Positions 1-9,739 of a stretch of DNA of 64,000 nt are shown here, piece after piece. The notes beneath the pieces were generated by a model. That model saw only the letters and a list, made by a program, of their open reading frames with translations. It did not search any database and had not been told where the DNA came from. Source of the stretch: Selaginella moellendorffii (lineage: Eukaryota; Streptophyta; Lycopodiopsida; Selaginellales; Selaginellaceae); contig NW_003314284.1 in the NCBI RefSeq assembly GCF_000143415.4, forward strand, positions 664,693 through 728,692, in the 5' to 3' direction. The stretch's first letter is position 1. Each line of letters starts with the position of its first letter. The translations under genes and the position numbers were made by a program.

Positions 1-406
1 CGAGAGGTACCCATACCGGGCCGCTAGGCCACGGTGTTTCGCCCCGGCGTCCCGAAGCAAGTGTTGCACTCAAGACTTGGGATTTAGAGGGTCCCATGAT
101 CAAGTCTTGTGGTACCAAAGGATGTTAGGAACCTGGAAGCTTGGTGTGCTTGGCTGCTTGTGCTTGCGGGGAGTGTAGCCAAACCTTAAGTCCAGTCTAA
201 CCCGGGGAGGGGGATTGGGAGTGATTTGGGAATCCATGGATGGATGGCTAACACTCCGTTGCTCGTGCAGTGAGTAGCTGAGACCAAGTAGGAGCTGGTA
301 CCATAGGCGAGAACCTTGGCAAGGGAACTTAGCAAAAGCCAAGGCGGTGTTGGGCGGATAGACGAGGTAAGCTGGCAAATTGGAAAGGAAAAATTTGTGG
401 TTTACA
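1..406. mobile_element. LTR of retrotransposon family B, right part
   Basis: The stretch matches the complete solo LTR at 27817-28665 in the same orientation and the reversed copy at 48610-49238. It ends in TTTACA at 406, the expected CA-type LTR border. The next five bases, CTTGC (407-411), fit a target-site duplication, because the undisturbed homologous site at about 63483 in transposon copy 3 contains the complement GCAAG once. The other end of this insertion lies outside the window. Whether it is a solo LTR or part of a full element cannot be told. Confidence 0.75.
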
Positions 407-839
407 CTTGCCTGTTCAGAAATGCACAACAATTAGAGCTGACAGATGAAAAGCTAGCAGCTGGAAATAACGTGAGGCCACACGCCATTCACCACTGCAT
501 CAGATGTCTTGAGGCTGCATCCTAAGATGGCGTGAGGCTACACGCCATCTGTAACCGGACTGCACTCGAGAGCCCAATCGGTGCATGCCAATGTTGCTAC
601 TGAATGGCATGTGGCCTCATGCCATTTTCTACTTGGCCTAAAAGACTTACCATTTGAAGCCGAATGAAGGCGTGACAATCGAGGCCAGACTCGCTGGCGA
701 ATGTGCACTGTGTGTGCAGCGGATCGTAGCAGCAAGGCTACTCTACCACTTACAGTTGGAGAGTGGCGCTGAAATCTCCCGGGATGCCAAGTGGGCTGTG
801 TGTGGGTGGCGGAGTGGGCGGCGGAGTTGGCGGCGAAGT

Positions 840-1020
840 TACAAATTGGGTGTGTCTTGAAGTGGACGCCGATGCACACGAGCGCGATGCGAGCGCGAGT
901 GTGATGCAAGCGCGAGTGGACGCCGATGCACACGAGAAACCTGTAGAGAAGGTAGATGAGTGCGAATGTGAGCGTGATCGCGAGTGGGAGCGCGATGCGA
1001 GCGCGAGTACGATGCAAAAC
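840..1020. repeat. G+C-rich minisatellite 1 (GAGCGCGA-type units)
   Basis: Degenerate tandem units built on GCGATGCGAGCGCGAGTG and GACGCCGATGCACACGAG. The same array is present in copy 3 at about 55210-55380 on the other strand. Both strands are open for long stretches because the units lack stop codons, giving arginine- and serine-rich frames that are not taken as genes. The array lies in the noncoding part of the transposon between the two divergent reading frames. Confidence 0.7.
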
Positions 1021-1057
1021 CTAACCTCACACGCGTGAAATGTCACGACGGTTGGTA

Positions 1058-2640
1058 ATCCCGCCACATCATCATTCCTCGGACTTGGGGGCCACCATTA
1101 ATTTCTGGATCGCCGCGCGCATGCATGCACATGAAATCCAAAAGAAATCCGCAACGTCATCATTCCTCGGACTGCATGCACGCGAAATCCAAAAGAAAGA
1201 TCATGATTGAGATATCATTTAATACCCTCGCTATATTTATACCATGCATGATTGGATATTCCAAAGCATCTTGTATTTCCAAAAATGCCAGATGTTCAGC
1301 TAAATAAAGAATGGTATACAATGTCCTTCTTGATGACCCTGCAAAGAAGCATCTCGATCGGACATCACATGAGACCACACGAGCCTTACAATGTTTCAGG
1401 GGCATTTGCCATAGATCCGACCGTTATTTTGCTCCAAGATTCTATAGTTTGGTGTGCATTGACCTTTCCATCGACACTGCAAAGGGACATCACAATCAGA
1501 TGCGGGATCACAAGAAACCAACTTCACTAACTCTGGTTTCACCAAGATCTACGTAAGGAGTTATGAAATGAAAGGACCCTCTCTATTGAAATGTGTTTAT
1601 GGTCCTAGGGGCATTGTGACATATCAAAGGATTTTGCATCAAGTTCTGTATTTACATGTTTATCAAGCTACTGAATTGCTAAACCCTAAACCCTCCCTAA
1701 ATATGTGGCAAATGTTGCGTGAAGAAAGATGCCCTTTCTGGGCAAATGCTGTAAGAGGCAAATGCCGAGCAGTTACACGGCGAATAATCTTGGCGCGGAT
1801 CGCTGATATGGCATGGCAAAGTTCGAATCATTGACATGGCATAGCTGGATCGAGGCAAGGACATGATGTGACAAAGTTCAACGTCTGACAGCAAAGTTTA
1901 GAAGGTACTCAGTTTGAAATTTGTCAGAGGAATTATAAAATCTGGTTTGTCAGAGGATTTGATGTGACGTTCAAGCGTGTGGGCTCATGCAATTTTGATC
2001 CCAAAAAATGCACCAAAAAATGCTCGGCGTCATCTGGCGTTATCTCTTGAATGGCGTGGGGCCGCATGCCATTTTAAGGGGCACATAGGAGTATATTCCT
2101 AGAATATTTTGACACGCGCGAGATTTTTTTGAGTTTTCTGGAGATCCAACTGTTAGATCGCAAATAGATTTTACAGAATGGTATACAATGTCTTTCTTGA
2201 TGACCCTGCAAAGAAGCATCTCGATCGGACACCACATAAGACCACATGAGCCTTACAATGCTTCAGGGGCATTTGCCATAAATCCAACCGTTATTTTGCT
2301 CCAAGATTTTACAGTTTGGTGTGCATTGACCTTTCCATTGACACTGCAAAGGGACATCACAATCAAATGTGGGATCACAGGAAACTAACTTCACTAACTC
2401 TGGTTTCACCAAGATCTACGTAAGGAGTTATGAAATGAAAGGACCCTCTCTATTGAAATGTGTTTATGGTCCTAGGGGCATTGTGACATATCAAAGGATT
2501 TTGTATCAAGTTCTGTATTTGCATGTTTATCAAGCTACTGAATTGCTAAACCCTAAACCCTAAACATGTGGCAAATGCTGCGTGAAGAAAGATGCCCTTT
2601 CTGGGCAAATGCTGTAAGAGGCAGATGCCGAGCAGATGTA
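1058..2640. repeat. Duplicated 0.86-kb noncoding segment of transposon copy 1
   Basis: The sequence from about 1309 (AGAATGGTATACAATGTC) to 2175 is repeated, with changes, from 2176 to about 2640. Copy 2 carries the same duplication (about 6924-7757 and 7760-8225). Copy 3 has only one unit (about 54475-54940). Each unit ends near a short run of plant telomere-type CCCTAAA repeats (clearest at 2546-2565). The module starts at TAATCCCGCC (1058), which is also the left edge of copy 2 (6673). No coding gene was found here; the open frames of 60-92 codons shift between copies. Confidence 0.65.
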
Positions 2641-3309
2641 TCTCAGGCTAGCGAAGGGGACAAATGAAAGCTAGCTATAAACATGATGGGATGCAAATAG
2701 ATTACTAGGCTGGTCCTGCGAAAATCAAAAACCATAATTGAAAACATTGAAAATGCAAAAAGAAAGGTTTATAATATTTTTGAATTTTAAGCAACCAAAG
2801 GAATGTAAGTAGGGCATGTGTTTGTAAGTTTAAAAATGCCTCAACCACTTAAATTCCCAAGTAAATAAAGCTGTTTCTATTTTTGGTACTAGAGAATAAA
2901 AAGCTATCTTATATGTCTTTACTAGGTAAACTTTATGTGGGCTCATGCAATTTTGAACCCAAAAATGCACCAAAAAATGCTCGACTAGCATTATTCTTTG
3001 AATGGCGTGTGGCCTTATATTGCCATAAATGGACGTACACACACAGCATAATTATTCCTTTACACGGCGAATAATCTTGGCGCGGATCGCTGACATGGCA
3101 TGGCAAAGTTCGAATCACTGACATGGCACAGCTGGATCGAGGCAAGGACATGATGTGACAAAGTTCAACGTTCGACAGCAAAGTCTAGAAGCTACTCAGT
3201 TTGAAATTTGTCAAAGGAATCATAAGTTCTGGTTTGTCAGAGGATTTGATGTGACGTTCAAGCGTGTGTTATTTTTGAATTCTCGAACTCATTCCTACGT
3301 CTATCATTT
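2641..3309. other. Noncoding interior of transposon copy 1
   Basis: AT-rich sequence without a supportable gene. It is conserved in copy 2 (about 8225-8860) and copy 3 (about 53820-54480) and contains a variant palindrome at 3002-3026. It lies upstream of the minisatellite and the transposase-like frame, so it may hold promoter or 5' untranslated sequence, but nothing in it proves that. Confidence 0.4.
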
Positions 3310-3545
3310 TTGTGCGCCGTGTTCTTGGTTCCGCTGAGCGCAGTGAGCGCTGCTTGTGTAAGCGGCGTTGTGAGCTGTGGTTTATGCGTCTACGAGCGGT
3401 TGCGGCATTGCGAGCACCATTGCGAGCGACAGTTTATGCGAGTGGCAGTTTGTGCGAGCGGCGCTACGAGCAGTTGCGGTGTTGCGAGCGGCGCTACGAG
3501 TAGTTGCGGTGTTGCGAGCGGCACTGTCTTTGGTGTGGCTACCGC
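3310..3545. repeat. G+C-rich minisatellite 2 (TTGCGAGCGGC-type units)
   Basis: Tandem units of the type GTTGCGAGCGGCGCTACGAG are repeated with variation. The homologous arrays are at about 8875-9105 (copy 2) and 53535-53775 (copy 3, reversed). Unit number differs: copy 3 has one extra 30-bp unit relative to copy 1. This accounts for the overlapping frames on both strands, which are not counted as genes. Confidence 0.7.
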
Positions 3546-3774
3546 TTCCTCTTGATATTCGGTATATTCGGTATATTCGGTATATATTGTGTATATCAAG
3601 ATGGCATGAGGCCTCATGCCAATTTTGTGAATGCGAAATTTCACGTGGGTGTCAATAACATGTTTGAATAATGGCATGTGGCCTCATGCTATTGAGGTTG
3701 TTTAGTATGTTATGATTTAGGCCATTCTCCAATCATTTTTTGTATGGTCTTAACTTCTTTTCTGCACTTTCAGA

Positions 3775-5373
3775 ATGGCCTCCGCAAGTGCGACGCATAT
3801 TCCCTCTGTGGATCTTAAGAACCGTGCTACATGGATTCAGGCAAAGGTGTTTCTAAACAACCCCGAGGGGGAGGTGGTAGCTGAGGGCTTAGCCACAGTT
3901 GTCGATCCAAGAGATGCGGTTGCTAATCAAGAATTGGGCTGGGATGATATTGGAGTTGCGATTTTAGAGGTTGTTGACACAGAAGAAAACAGTCTGACTA
4001 TTGGAAGCATTGTGCAGTGGAAATTGAGGCACTTAGTGTTTGAGAATGTGAAGGATTCACAATCAAACACCACTACAACTGATGACAGAACATCTCTTCA
4101 TGGGAAAAGAAAGTACACCTTCCTAAAGCGCAGCCAAAGGGATCTAAGCAACGAACCGAAAAGGCAGAAAATGGCGATGGAGGTTCGAATGGTCTCGACA
4201 GTTGCTTGTTGCAAGAGGAGGTGTTGTCAACATACTGATTGGGATGCTATTGAAGAGGAGAGAGCAAGATACAAGACATTGTCCTGGAAGGCAGCTCGCA
4301 ATTTTGTGTATGAGGCATTATGGTCATCTGTTGATGCTTCAGAACATCAGGTGGGGGGCATGGTCTTCCAGAGGGGTTTGGTCTGCATGAAGGCATGGAG
4401 AATCATTTATGGAGTCCCTCGAACCACATTCTACAGAATCAAAACTGAGTTCGAGGAACAAAGGGTTCAACAGGCAATCCATGGGAACGACGGTACGCAC
4501 AAAACCAGGGGTCATGTTGTATATGGAGAGGCAATCTTCAAGAGGTTTGTCGAGACATGTAGCGAGCAGCAACCACATAAAACCCGCCTCTTGGAAGATG
4601 GAACACGAGACACCCAACGAGTTCTCCCTTCCATGTATACCAAGGGGGCCATATTGGAAGATGTGAATCGGGAACTCCAGAGTAATGGCTATAGGAAGCT
4701 GAGCCAATCTAAATTTAGTAGATTGTGGAGCAACAGGTTCAGGGATGTGAGTATAGGAAAGTACTCCAGCTTTTCAAAGTGTGACGAGTGCACTGCTATC
4801 AAAATGGCTTTGTCGAAGAATTCTTGCATCGCTCAAGAGCGAGAGACGTTGGTTAGAAGGCGGCTCAACCACAACATCGAGCAGAGAAGCTGCAGGACTG
4901 CATATTATCATAACAGGATTCTCTCCATGGAGAGACCTGACTCTTACCTCTGCATCATCCACGACAAAATGGACCAGAAAAAGACGTGCTTACCTCAACT
5001 CAATCCTGCCCCCAAGACAATCTCTTCATCCATGCAGCTGCCTGTGTCTCTGTTTGGCATAATCGCTCATGGGCATGGTGCCCAGAACTATGGGAACTTC
5101 TTTGTACCTCTATGGGGTGGCGGGGGTGAAAACATGATGATTGCATCCCTAGCAAAACACTTAAGGTCTCTGCAAAGTGCGCAGACTAAGCTGAACGGCC
5201 AACCCTTGCATAAGGCCCTTGTCGATCGAACCCCATACAGGGTTCAGTTGGAGGAGGAGCAAAGGCTTGCAGTATCGTGTGGGGCCCCATGCCATCCCAA
5301 TGAATATGTTGGCTGTCAGATTGTAGGGTTAGGAATGACGTTCATCTTGGAAAGCTCACCACACGCTCAATGA
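3775..5373 (+). CDS. Truncated DUF7869-type transposase-like protein (copy 1)
   Basis: A 532-codon open frame. The start ATG directly follows a good 3' splice site (pyrimidine-rich tract then CAG ending at 3773), so a 5' untranslated exon probably lies upstream. Residues 1-120 form an N-terminal domain of unknown fold; residues 140-152 hold a cysteine cluster (CCKRRCC), and residues about 335-338 hold CDEC, which together suggest metal binding. The stretch CIIHDKMD at about 393-400 carries the first acidic residue of a putative DDE-type core. The frame then runs into a deletion junction at 5330-5331 and ends with a short tail unrelated to the full protein. The second acidic site and the GHTHEDVD motif of copy 2 are missing, so this product cannot be catalytic if the DDE reading is right; it could still bind DNA or partners. 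The family call comes from recalled DUF7869 motifs and could not be searched. Confidence 0.65.
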   Translation: MASASATHIPSVDLKNRATWIQAKVFLNNPEGEVVAEGLATVVDPRDAVANQELGWDDIGVAILEVVDTEENSLTIGSIVQWKLRHLVFENVKDSQSNTTTTDDRTSLHGKRKYTFLKRSQRDLSNEPKRQKMAMEVRMVSTVACCKRRCCQHTDWDAIEEERARYKTLSWKAARNFVYEALWSSVDASEHQVGGMVFQRGLVCMKAWRIIYGVPRTTFYRIKTEFEEQRVQQAIHGNDGTHKTRGHVVYGEAIFKRFVETCSEQQPHKTRLLEDGTRDTQRVLPSMYTKGAILEDVNRELQSNGYRKLSQSKFSRLWSNRFRDVSIGKYSSFSKCDECTAIKMALSKNSCIAQERETLVRRRLNHNIEQRSCRTAYYHNRILSMERPDSYLCIIHDKMDQKKTCLPQLNPAPKTISSSMQLPVSLFGIIAHGHGAQNYGNFFVPLWGGGGENMMIASLAKHLRSLQSAQTKLNGQPLHKALVDRTPYRVQLEEEQRLAVSCGAPCHPNEYVGCQIVGLGMTFILESSPHAQ

Positions 5374-5627
5374 ACAAACAAATAGTGTGTGCGCACATGC
5401 CATTGCTCTTCTTTAGCTTCAGATTCGGCTTGTTCACCTTGACAATGAGATTTATTATACAACCAGATGGACTCAGTCTGGACACAAAGTCACCGCGCTA
5501 GTCACCATGCCCCAGATATGTCTAGCCCCTGGACAAAAAACATATAATTTCACGTCATTTTCAAATACTTGAAAATTTGTACCTAGTCCCATTTTACTGA
5601 ATAAATCCCACTTTAACGAAATAGAGC

Positions 5628-6146
5628 TTTTAAGTACACCCCCAACTCCCTGGGTTGTTCCAGCATTTATTAGAGGTAGCCCTGGCTACCATTTCAAGGA
5701 CTTGTGTCCTCTTCTGTATTTGACTTCCCATAGTCATCAATTCCGGTCTCAAACTTATGAGCACCAGCCTCAAATACATAAGGGTAATCTTGTGACTCCT
5801 TTATTGTTTTAGAGTCTACCTCTTTCCCGTGATCCCAACTATATTTGTTTACCACAACTACATTAGCCTGTTTGTTGTGTCAAATGCTCATTCGGATCAC
5901 ATCCTCAACTCTCTGAGGAAACCCTTATACTGTTCCCAAGATCCCAAAATCATTCCCTTATTGGCCCTTTTCCATCCACCACATTGCGCACAAGTTCACA
6001 CATGAACTTGAGTGGGGAGCCATGTCCTCTTGCCATGCTACTCCTCGAGGATAGGTCTATACGTAGGACCTTCCTATTCCAATACAAGTGGTGATATACT
6101 TGGCCACCAATAAGAGTCGGACTAAGGAACAACTCCGATACCAAGT
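5628..6146 (-). mobile_element. LARD leader region, reversed
   Basis: The 520 bp match, in reverse, the leader just inside the 5' LTR of the complete LARD (57370-57890) and the leader at 50819-51337. The primer-binding site lies at its right end. There are no genes. It joins the transposon at 5627/5628, and the same joint occurs in copy 3 (51337/51338). Confidence 0.8.
6132..6143 (-). promoter_or_regulatory. Primer-binding site for initiator tRNA-Met
   Basis: On the minus strand the site reads TGGTATCGGAGT, close to TGGTATCAGAGC, the usual plant retrotransposon sequence complementary to the 3' end of initiator tRNA-Met. It sits three bases from the LTR border, as expected. Confidence 0.8.
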
Positions 6147-6672
6147 TGTAAGCAACTAATTTTTCCATTCTACTTTAGTCACTTAACTGCACCTCTGACC
6201 ACTTGGAAGAGTCTCATTCACAACCTCCATAAGTCCCATTCAGAACTTAGGGCTTGCTAGCCCCGAGAATGGCATCCATGCCACTTAACCTTTGCACTTG
6301 GTCCAAGTGCTTCATGTGTCCGATCCTATGACTGACACTCCAAGGTACCACTGACATACTAGCCCATTACGCTAGGCCATGCCCATTCACCTTGGTCACA
6401 TCGGTGGTCCAACACCACCTGCATTACAATCCCATCTCTCAAAGACTAGGCCATCCATCCATGAGTGGTTATCCCAGATCCACTCTATAGCATCCTTAGG
6501 ATACCTGCAGACATGGGGAATAGCCTTCCTCAATGTCTCCTTTCCGGCCCCCACCAAGTCCGTTCCTGTCCATGGCCGTGTTCACCAACACTGCCACTGG
6601 ATCAAGGCCCACAGGCCCGACCACTAAGTCCAACTATCCTCTGGGACTTCCTCACTGTGTGACTATGTCCTA
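6147..6672 (-). mobile_element. LTR-A, truncated, reversed
   Basis: It begins with TGTAAGCAACTAATTT, the reversed end of the LTR-A family (compare 63280 leftwards and 27478 rightwards). It is cut at 6672, where transposon copy 2 starts; in intact LTRs the sequence continues toward CTTGGTCACTAC. It is the 5' LTR belonging to the leader at 5628-6146. Confidence 0.8.
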
Positions 6673-6923
6673 ATCCCGCCACATCATCATTCCTCAGACT
6701 TGGGTGCCACCATTAATTTCTGGATCGCCGCGCGCATGCATGCACGTGAAATCCAAAAGAAATCCGCAACGTCATCATTCCTCGGACTGCATGCACGCGA
6801 AATCCAAAAGAAAGATCATGATTGGGATATCATTTAATACCCTCGCTATATTTATACCATGCATGATTGGATATTCCAAAGCATCTTGTATTTCCAAAAA
6901 TGCCAGATGTTCAGCTAAATAAA

Positions 6924-8225
6924 GAATGGTATACAATGTCCTTCTTGATGACCCTGCAAAGAAGCATCTCGATCGGACACCACATGAGACCACACGAGCC
7001 TTACAATGTTTTAGGGGCATTTGCCATAGATCCGACCGTTATTTTGCTCCAAGATTCTATAGTTTGGTGTGCATTGACCTTTCCATCGACACTGCAAAGG
7101 GACATCACAATCAGATGCGGGATCACAAGAAACCAACTTCACTAACTCTGGTTTCACCAAGATCTACGTAAGGAGTTATGAAATGAAAGGACCCTCTCTA
7201 TTGAAATGTGTTTATGGTCCTAGGGGCATTGTGACATATCAAAGGATTTTGCATCAAGTTCTGTATTTGCATGTTTATCAAGCTACTGAATTGCTAAACC
7301 CTAAACCCTAAACATGTGGCAAATGCTGCGTGAAGAAAGATGCCCTTTCTGGGCAAATGCTGTAAGAGGCAAATGCCGAGCAGTTACACGGCGAATAATC
7401 TTGGCGCGGATCGCTGATATGGCATGGCAAAGTTCGAATCACTGACATGGCATAGCTGGATCGAGGCAAGGACATGATGTGACAAAGTTCAACGTCCGAC
7501 AGCAAAGTCTAGAAGGTACTCAGTTTGAAATTTGTCAGAGGATTTGATGTGACGTTCAAGCGTGTGGACTCATGCAATTTTGATCCCAAAAAATGCACAA
7601 AAAAATGCTCGGCGTCATCTGGCGTTATCTCTTGAATGGCGTGGGGCCGCATGCCATTTTCAGGGGCACATAGGAGTATATTCCTAGAATATTCTGATAC
7701 ACGCGAGATATTTTTGAGTTTTCTAGAGATCCAACCGTTAGATCGCAACTAGATTTTACAGAATGGTATACAATGTCTTTCTTGATGACCCTGCAAAGAA
7801 GCATCTCGATCGGACACCACATAAGACCACATGAGCCTTACAATGCTTCAGGGGCATTTGCCATAGATCCGAACGTTATTTTGCTCCAAAATTTTACAGT
7901 TTAGTGTGCATTGACCTTTCCATCGACACTGCAAAGGGACATCACAATCAGATGCGGGATCACAAGAAACTAACTTCACTAACTCTGGTTTCACCAAGAT
8001 CTACGTAAGGAGTTATGAAATGAAAAGACCCTCTCTATTGAAATGTGTTTATGGTCCTAGGGGCATTGTGACATATCAAAGGATTTTGCATCAAGTTCTG
8101 TATTTGCATGTTTATCAAGCTACTGAATTGCTAAACCCTAAACCCTAAACATGTGGCAAATGCTGCGTGAAGAAAGATGCCCTTTCTGGGCAAATGCTGT
8201 AAGAGGTAGATGCCGAGCAGATGTA
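6924..8225. repeat. Duplicated noncoding segment of transposon copy 2
   Basis: Two direct units, about 6924-7757 and 7760-8225, match the pair in copy 1 (1309-2640). Each carries the telomere-type run of CCCTAAA (7292-7311 and about 8131-8150). The first unit includes the palindrome at 7636-7657. No coding gene is supported; the open frames of 65-92 codons are not conserved among the three copies. Confidence 0.65.
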
Positions 8226-9280
8226 TCTCAGGCTAGTGAAGGGGACAAACGAAAGCTAGCTATAAACATGACGGGATGCAAATAGATTACTAGGCTGGTC
8301 CTGCAAAAATCAAAAATCATAATTGAAAACATTGAAAATGCAAAAAGAAAGGTTTATAATATTTTTGAATTTTAAGCAACCAAAGGAATGTAAGTAGGGC
8401 ATGTGTTTGTAAGTTTAAAAATGCCTCAACCACTTAAATTCCCAAGTAAATAAAGCTGTTTCTATTTTTGGTACAGGTAAACTTTATAGCGTGTGGGCTC
8501 ATGCAATTTTGAACCCAAAAATGCACCAAAAAATGCTCGACTAGCATTATTCTTTGAATGGTGTGTGGCCTTATATTGCCATAAATGGACATACACACAC
8601 AACATAATTATTCCTTTACACGGCGAATAATCTTGGCGCAGATCGCTGACATGGCATGGCAAAGTTCGAATCACTGACATGGCACAGCTGGATCGAGGCA
8701 AGGACATGATGTGACAAAGTTCAACCTCTGACAGCAAAGTCTAGAAGCTACTCAGTTTGAAATTTGTCAGAGGAATCATAAAATCTGGTTTGTCAGAGGA
8801 TTTGATGTGACGTTCAAGCGTGTGTTATTTATTGAATTCTCGAACTCATTCCTATGTCTATCATTTTTGTGTGCCGTGTTCTTGGTTCCGCTGAACGCAG
8901 TGAGCGCTGCTTGTGTAAGCGGCGTTGTGAGCTGTGGTTTATGCGTCTACGAGCGGTTGCGGCATTGCGAGCGCCATTGCGAGCGGCAGTTTATGCACGT
9001 GGCAGTTTGTGTGAGCGGCGCTACGAGCAGTTGCGGTGTTGCGAGCGGCTCTACGAGTAGTTGCGGTGTTGCGAGCGGCACTGTCTTTGGTGTGGCTACT
9101 GCTTCCTCTTGATATTCGGCACTTGTGCTTCCTAGTATGTTCACCATGGAATGGCTTAGGACCACATTTAGAAATGGCATGATGCCACATGCCATCTTGG
9201 GCCCTTGCAATTTCATGGCTAGCGTATTGTTATGTATGTTTTTACTTGCCTGCAGCTATGTGTATATCAAGATGGCATGA
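8226..9280. other. Noncoding interior of transposon copy 2 with minisatellite 2
   Basis: The segment parallels 2641-3650 of copy 1. It includes the G+C-rich minisatellite at about 8875-9105, a variant palindrome at 8558-8582 and a good palindrome at 9174-9195; another palindrome is cut by the gap at 9281. No genes were found. Confidence 0.5.
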
Positions 9281-9739
9281 NNNNNNNNNNNNNNNNNNNN
9301 NNNNNNNNNNNNNNNNNNNNNNNNNNNNNNNNNNNNNNNNNNNNNNNNNNNNNNNNNNNNNNNNNNNNNNNNNNNNNNNNNNNNNNNNNNNNNNNNNNNN
9401 NNNNNNNNNNNNNNNNNNNNNNNNNNNNNNNNNNNNNNNNNNNNNNNNNNNNNNNNNNNNNNNNNNNNNNNNNNNNNNNNNNNNNNNNNNNNNNNNNNNN
9501 NNNNNNNNNNNNNNNNNNNNNNNNNNNNNNNNNNNNNNNNNNNNNNNNNNNNNNNNNNNNNNNNNNNNNNNNNNNNNNNNNNNNNNNNNNNNNNNNNNNN
9601 NNNNNNNNNNNNNNNNNNNNNNNNNNNNNNNNNNNNNNNNNNNNNNNNNNNNNNNNNNNNNNNNNNNNNNNNNNNNNNNNNNNNNNNNNNNNNNNNNNNN
9701 NNNNNNNNNNNNNNNNNNNNNNNNNNNNNNNNNNNNNNN
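9281..9739. other. Assembly gap (459 N)
   Basis: Unknown bases. By comparison with copy 1 the missing part should include the start codon and about the first 20 codons of the transposase-like frame, at a position equivalent to 9679 if the gap length is right. Confidence 1.

Larger units (their letters stand above)
407..5627 (+). mobile_element. DUF7869-type transposon, copy 1 (internally deleted)
   Basis: This is the left of three copies of one element in the window (others: 6673-14133 and, reversed, 51338-55615 plus 63281 onward). It holds a 22-bp palindrome at many sites, two G+C-rich minisatellites, a duplicated 0.86-kb noncoding segment, and a 532-codon frame on the plus strand. Its right edge is put at 5627 because copies 1 and 2 stop matching after AAATAGAGC (5627 and 14133). 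Its left edge is cut by the LTR at 1-406; in copy 3 the homologous sequence runs on into a second, divergently oriented reading frame. No clear terminal inverted repeats were found by eye, so the true ends are uncertain. It lacks 2602 bp present in copy 2. Confidence 0.7.
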
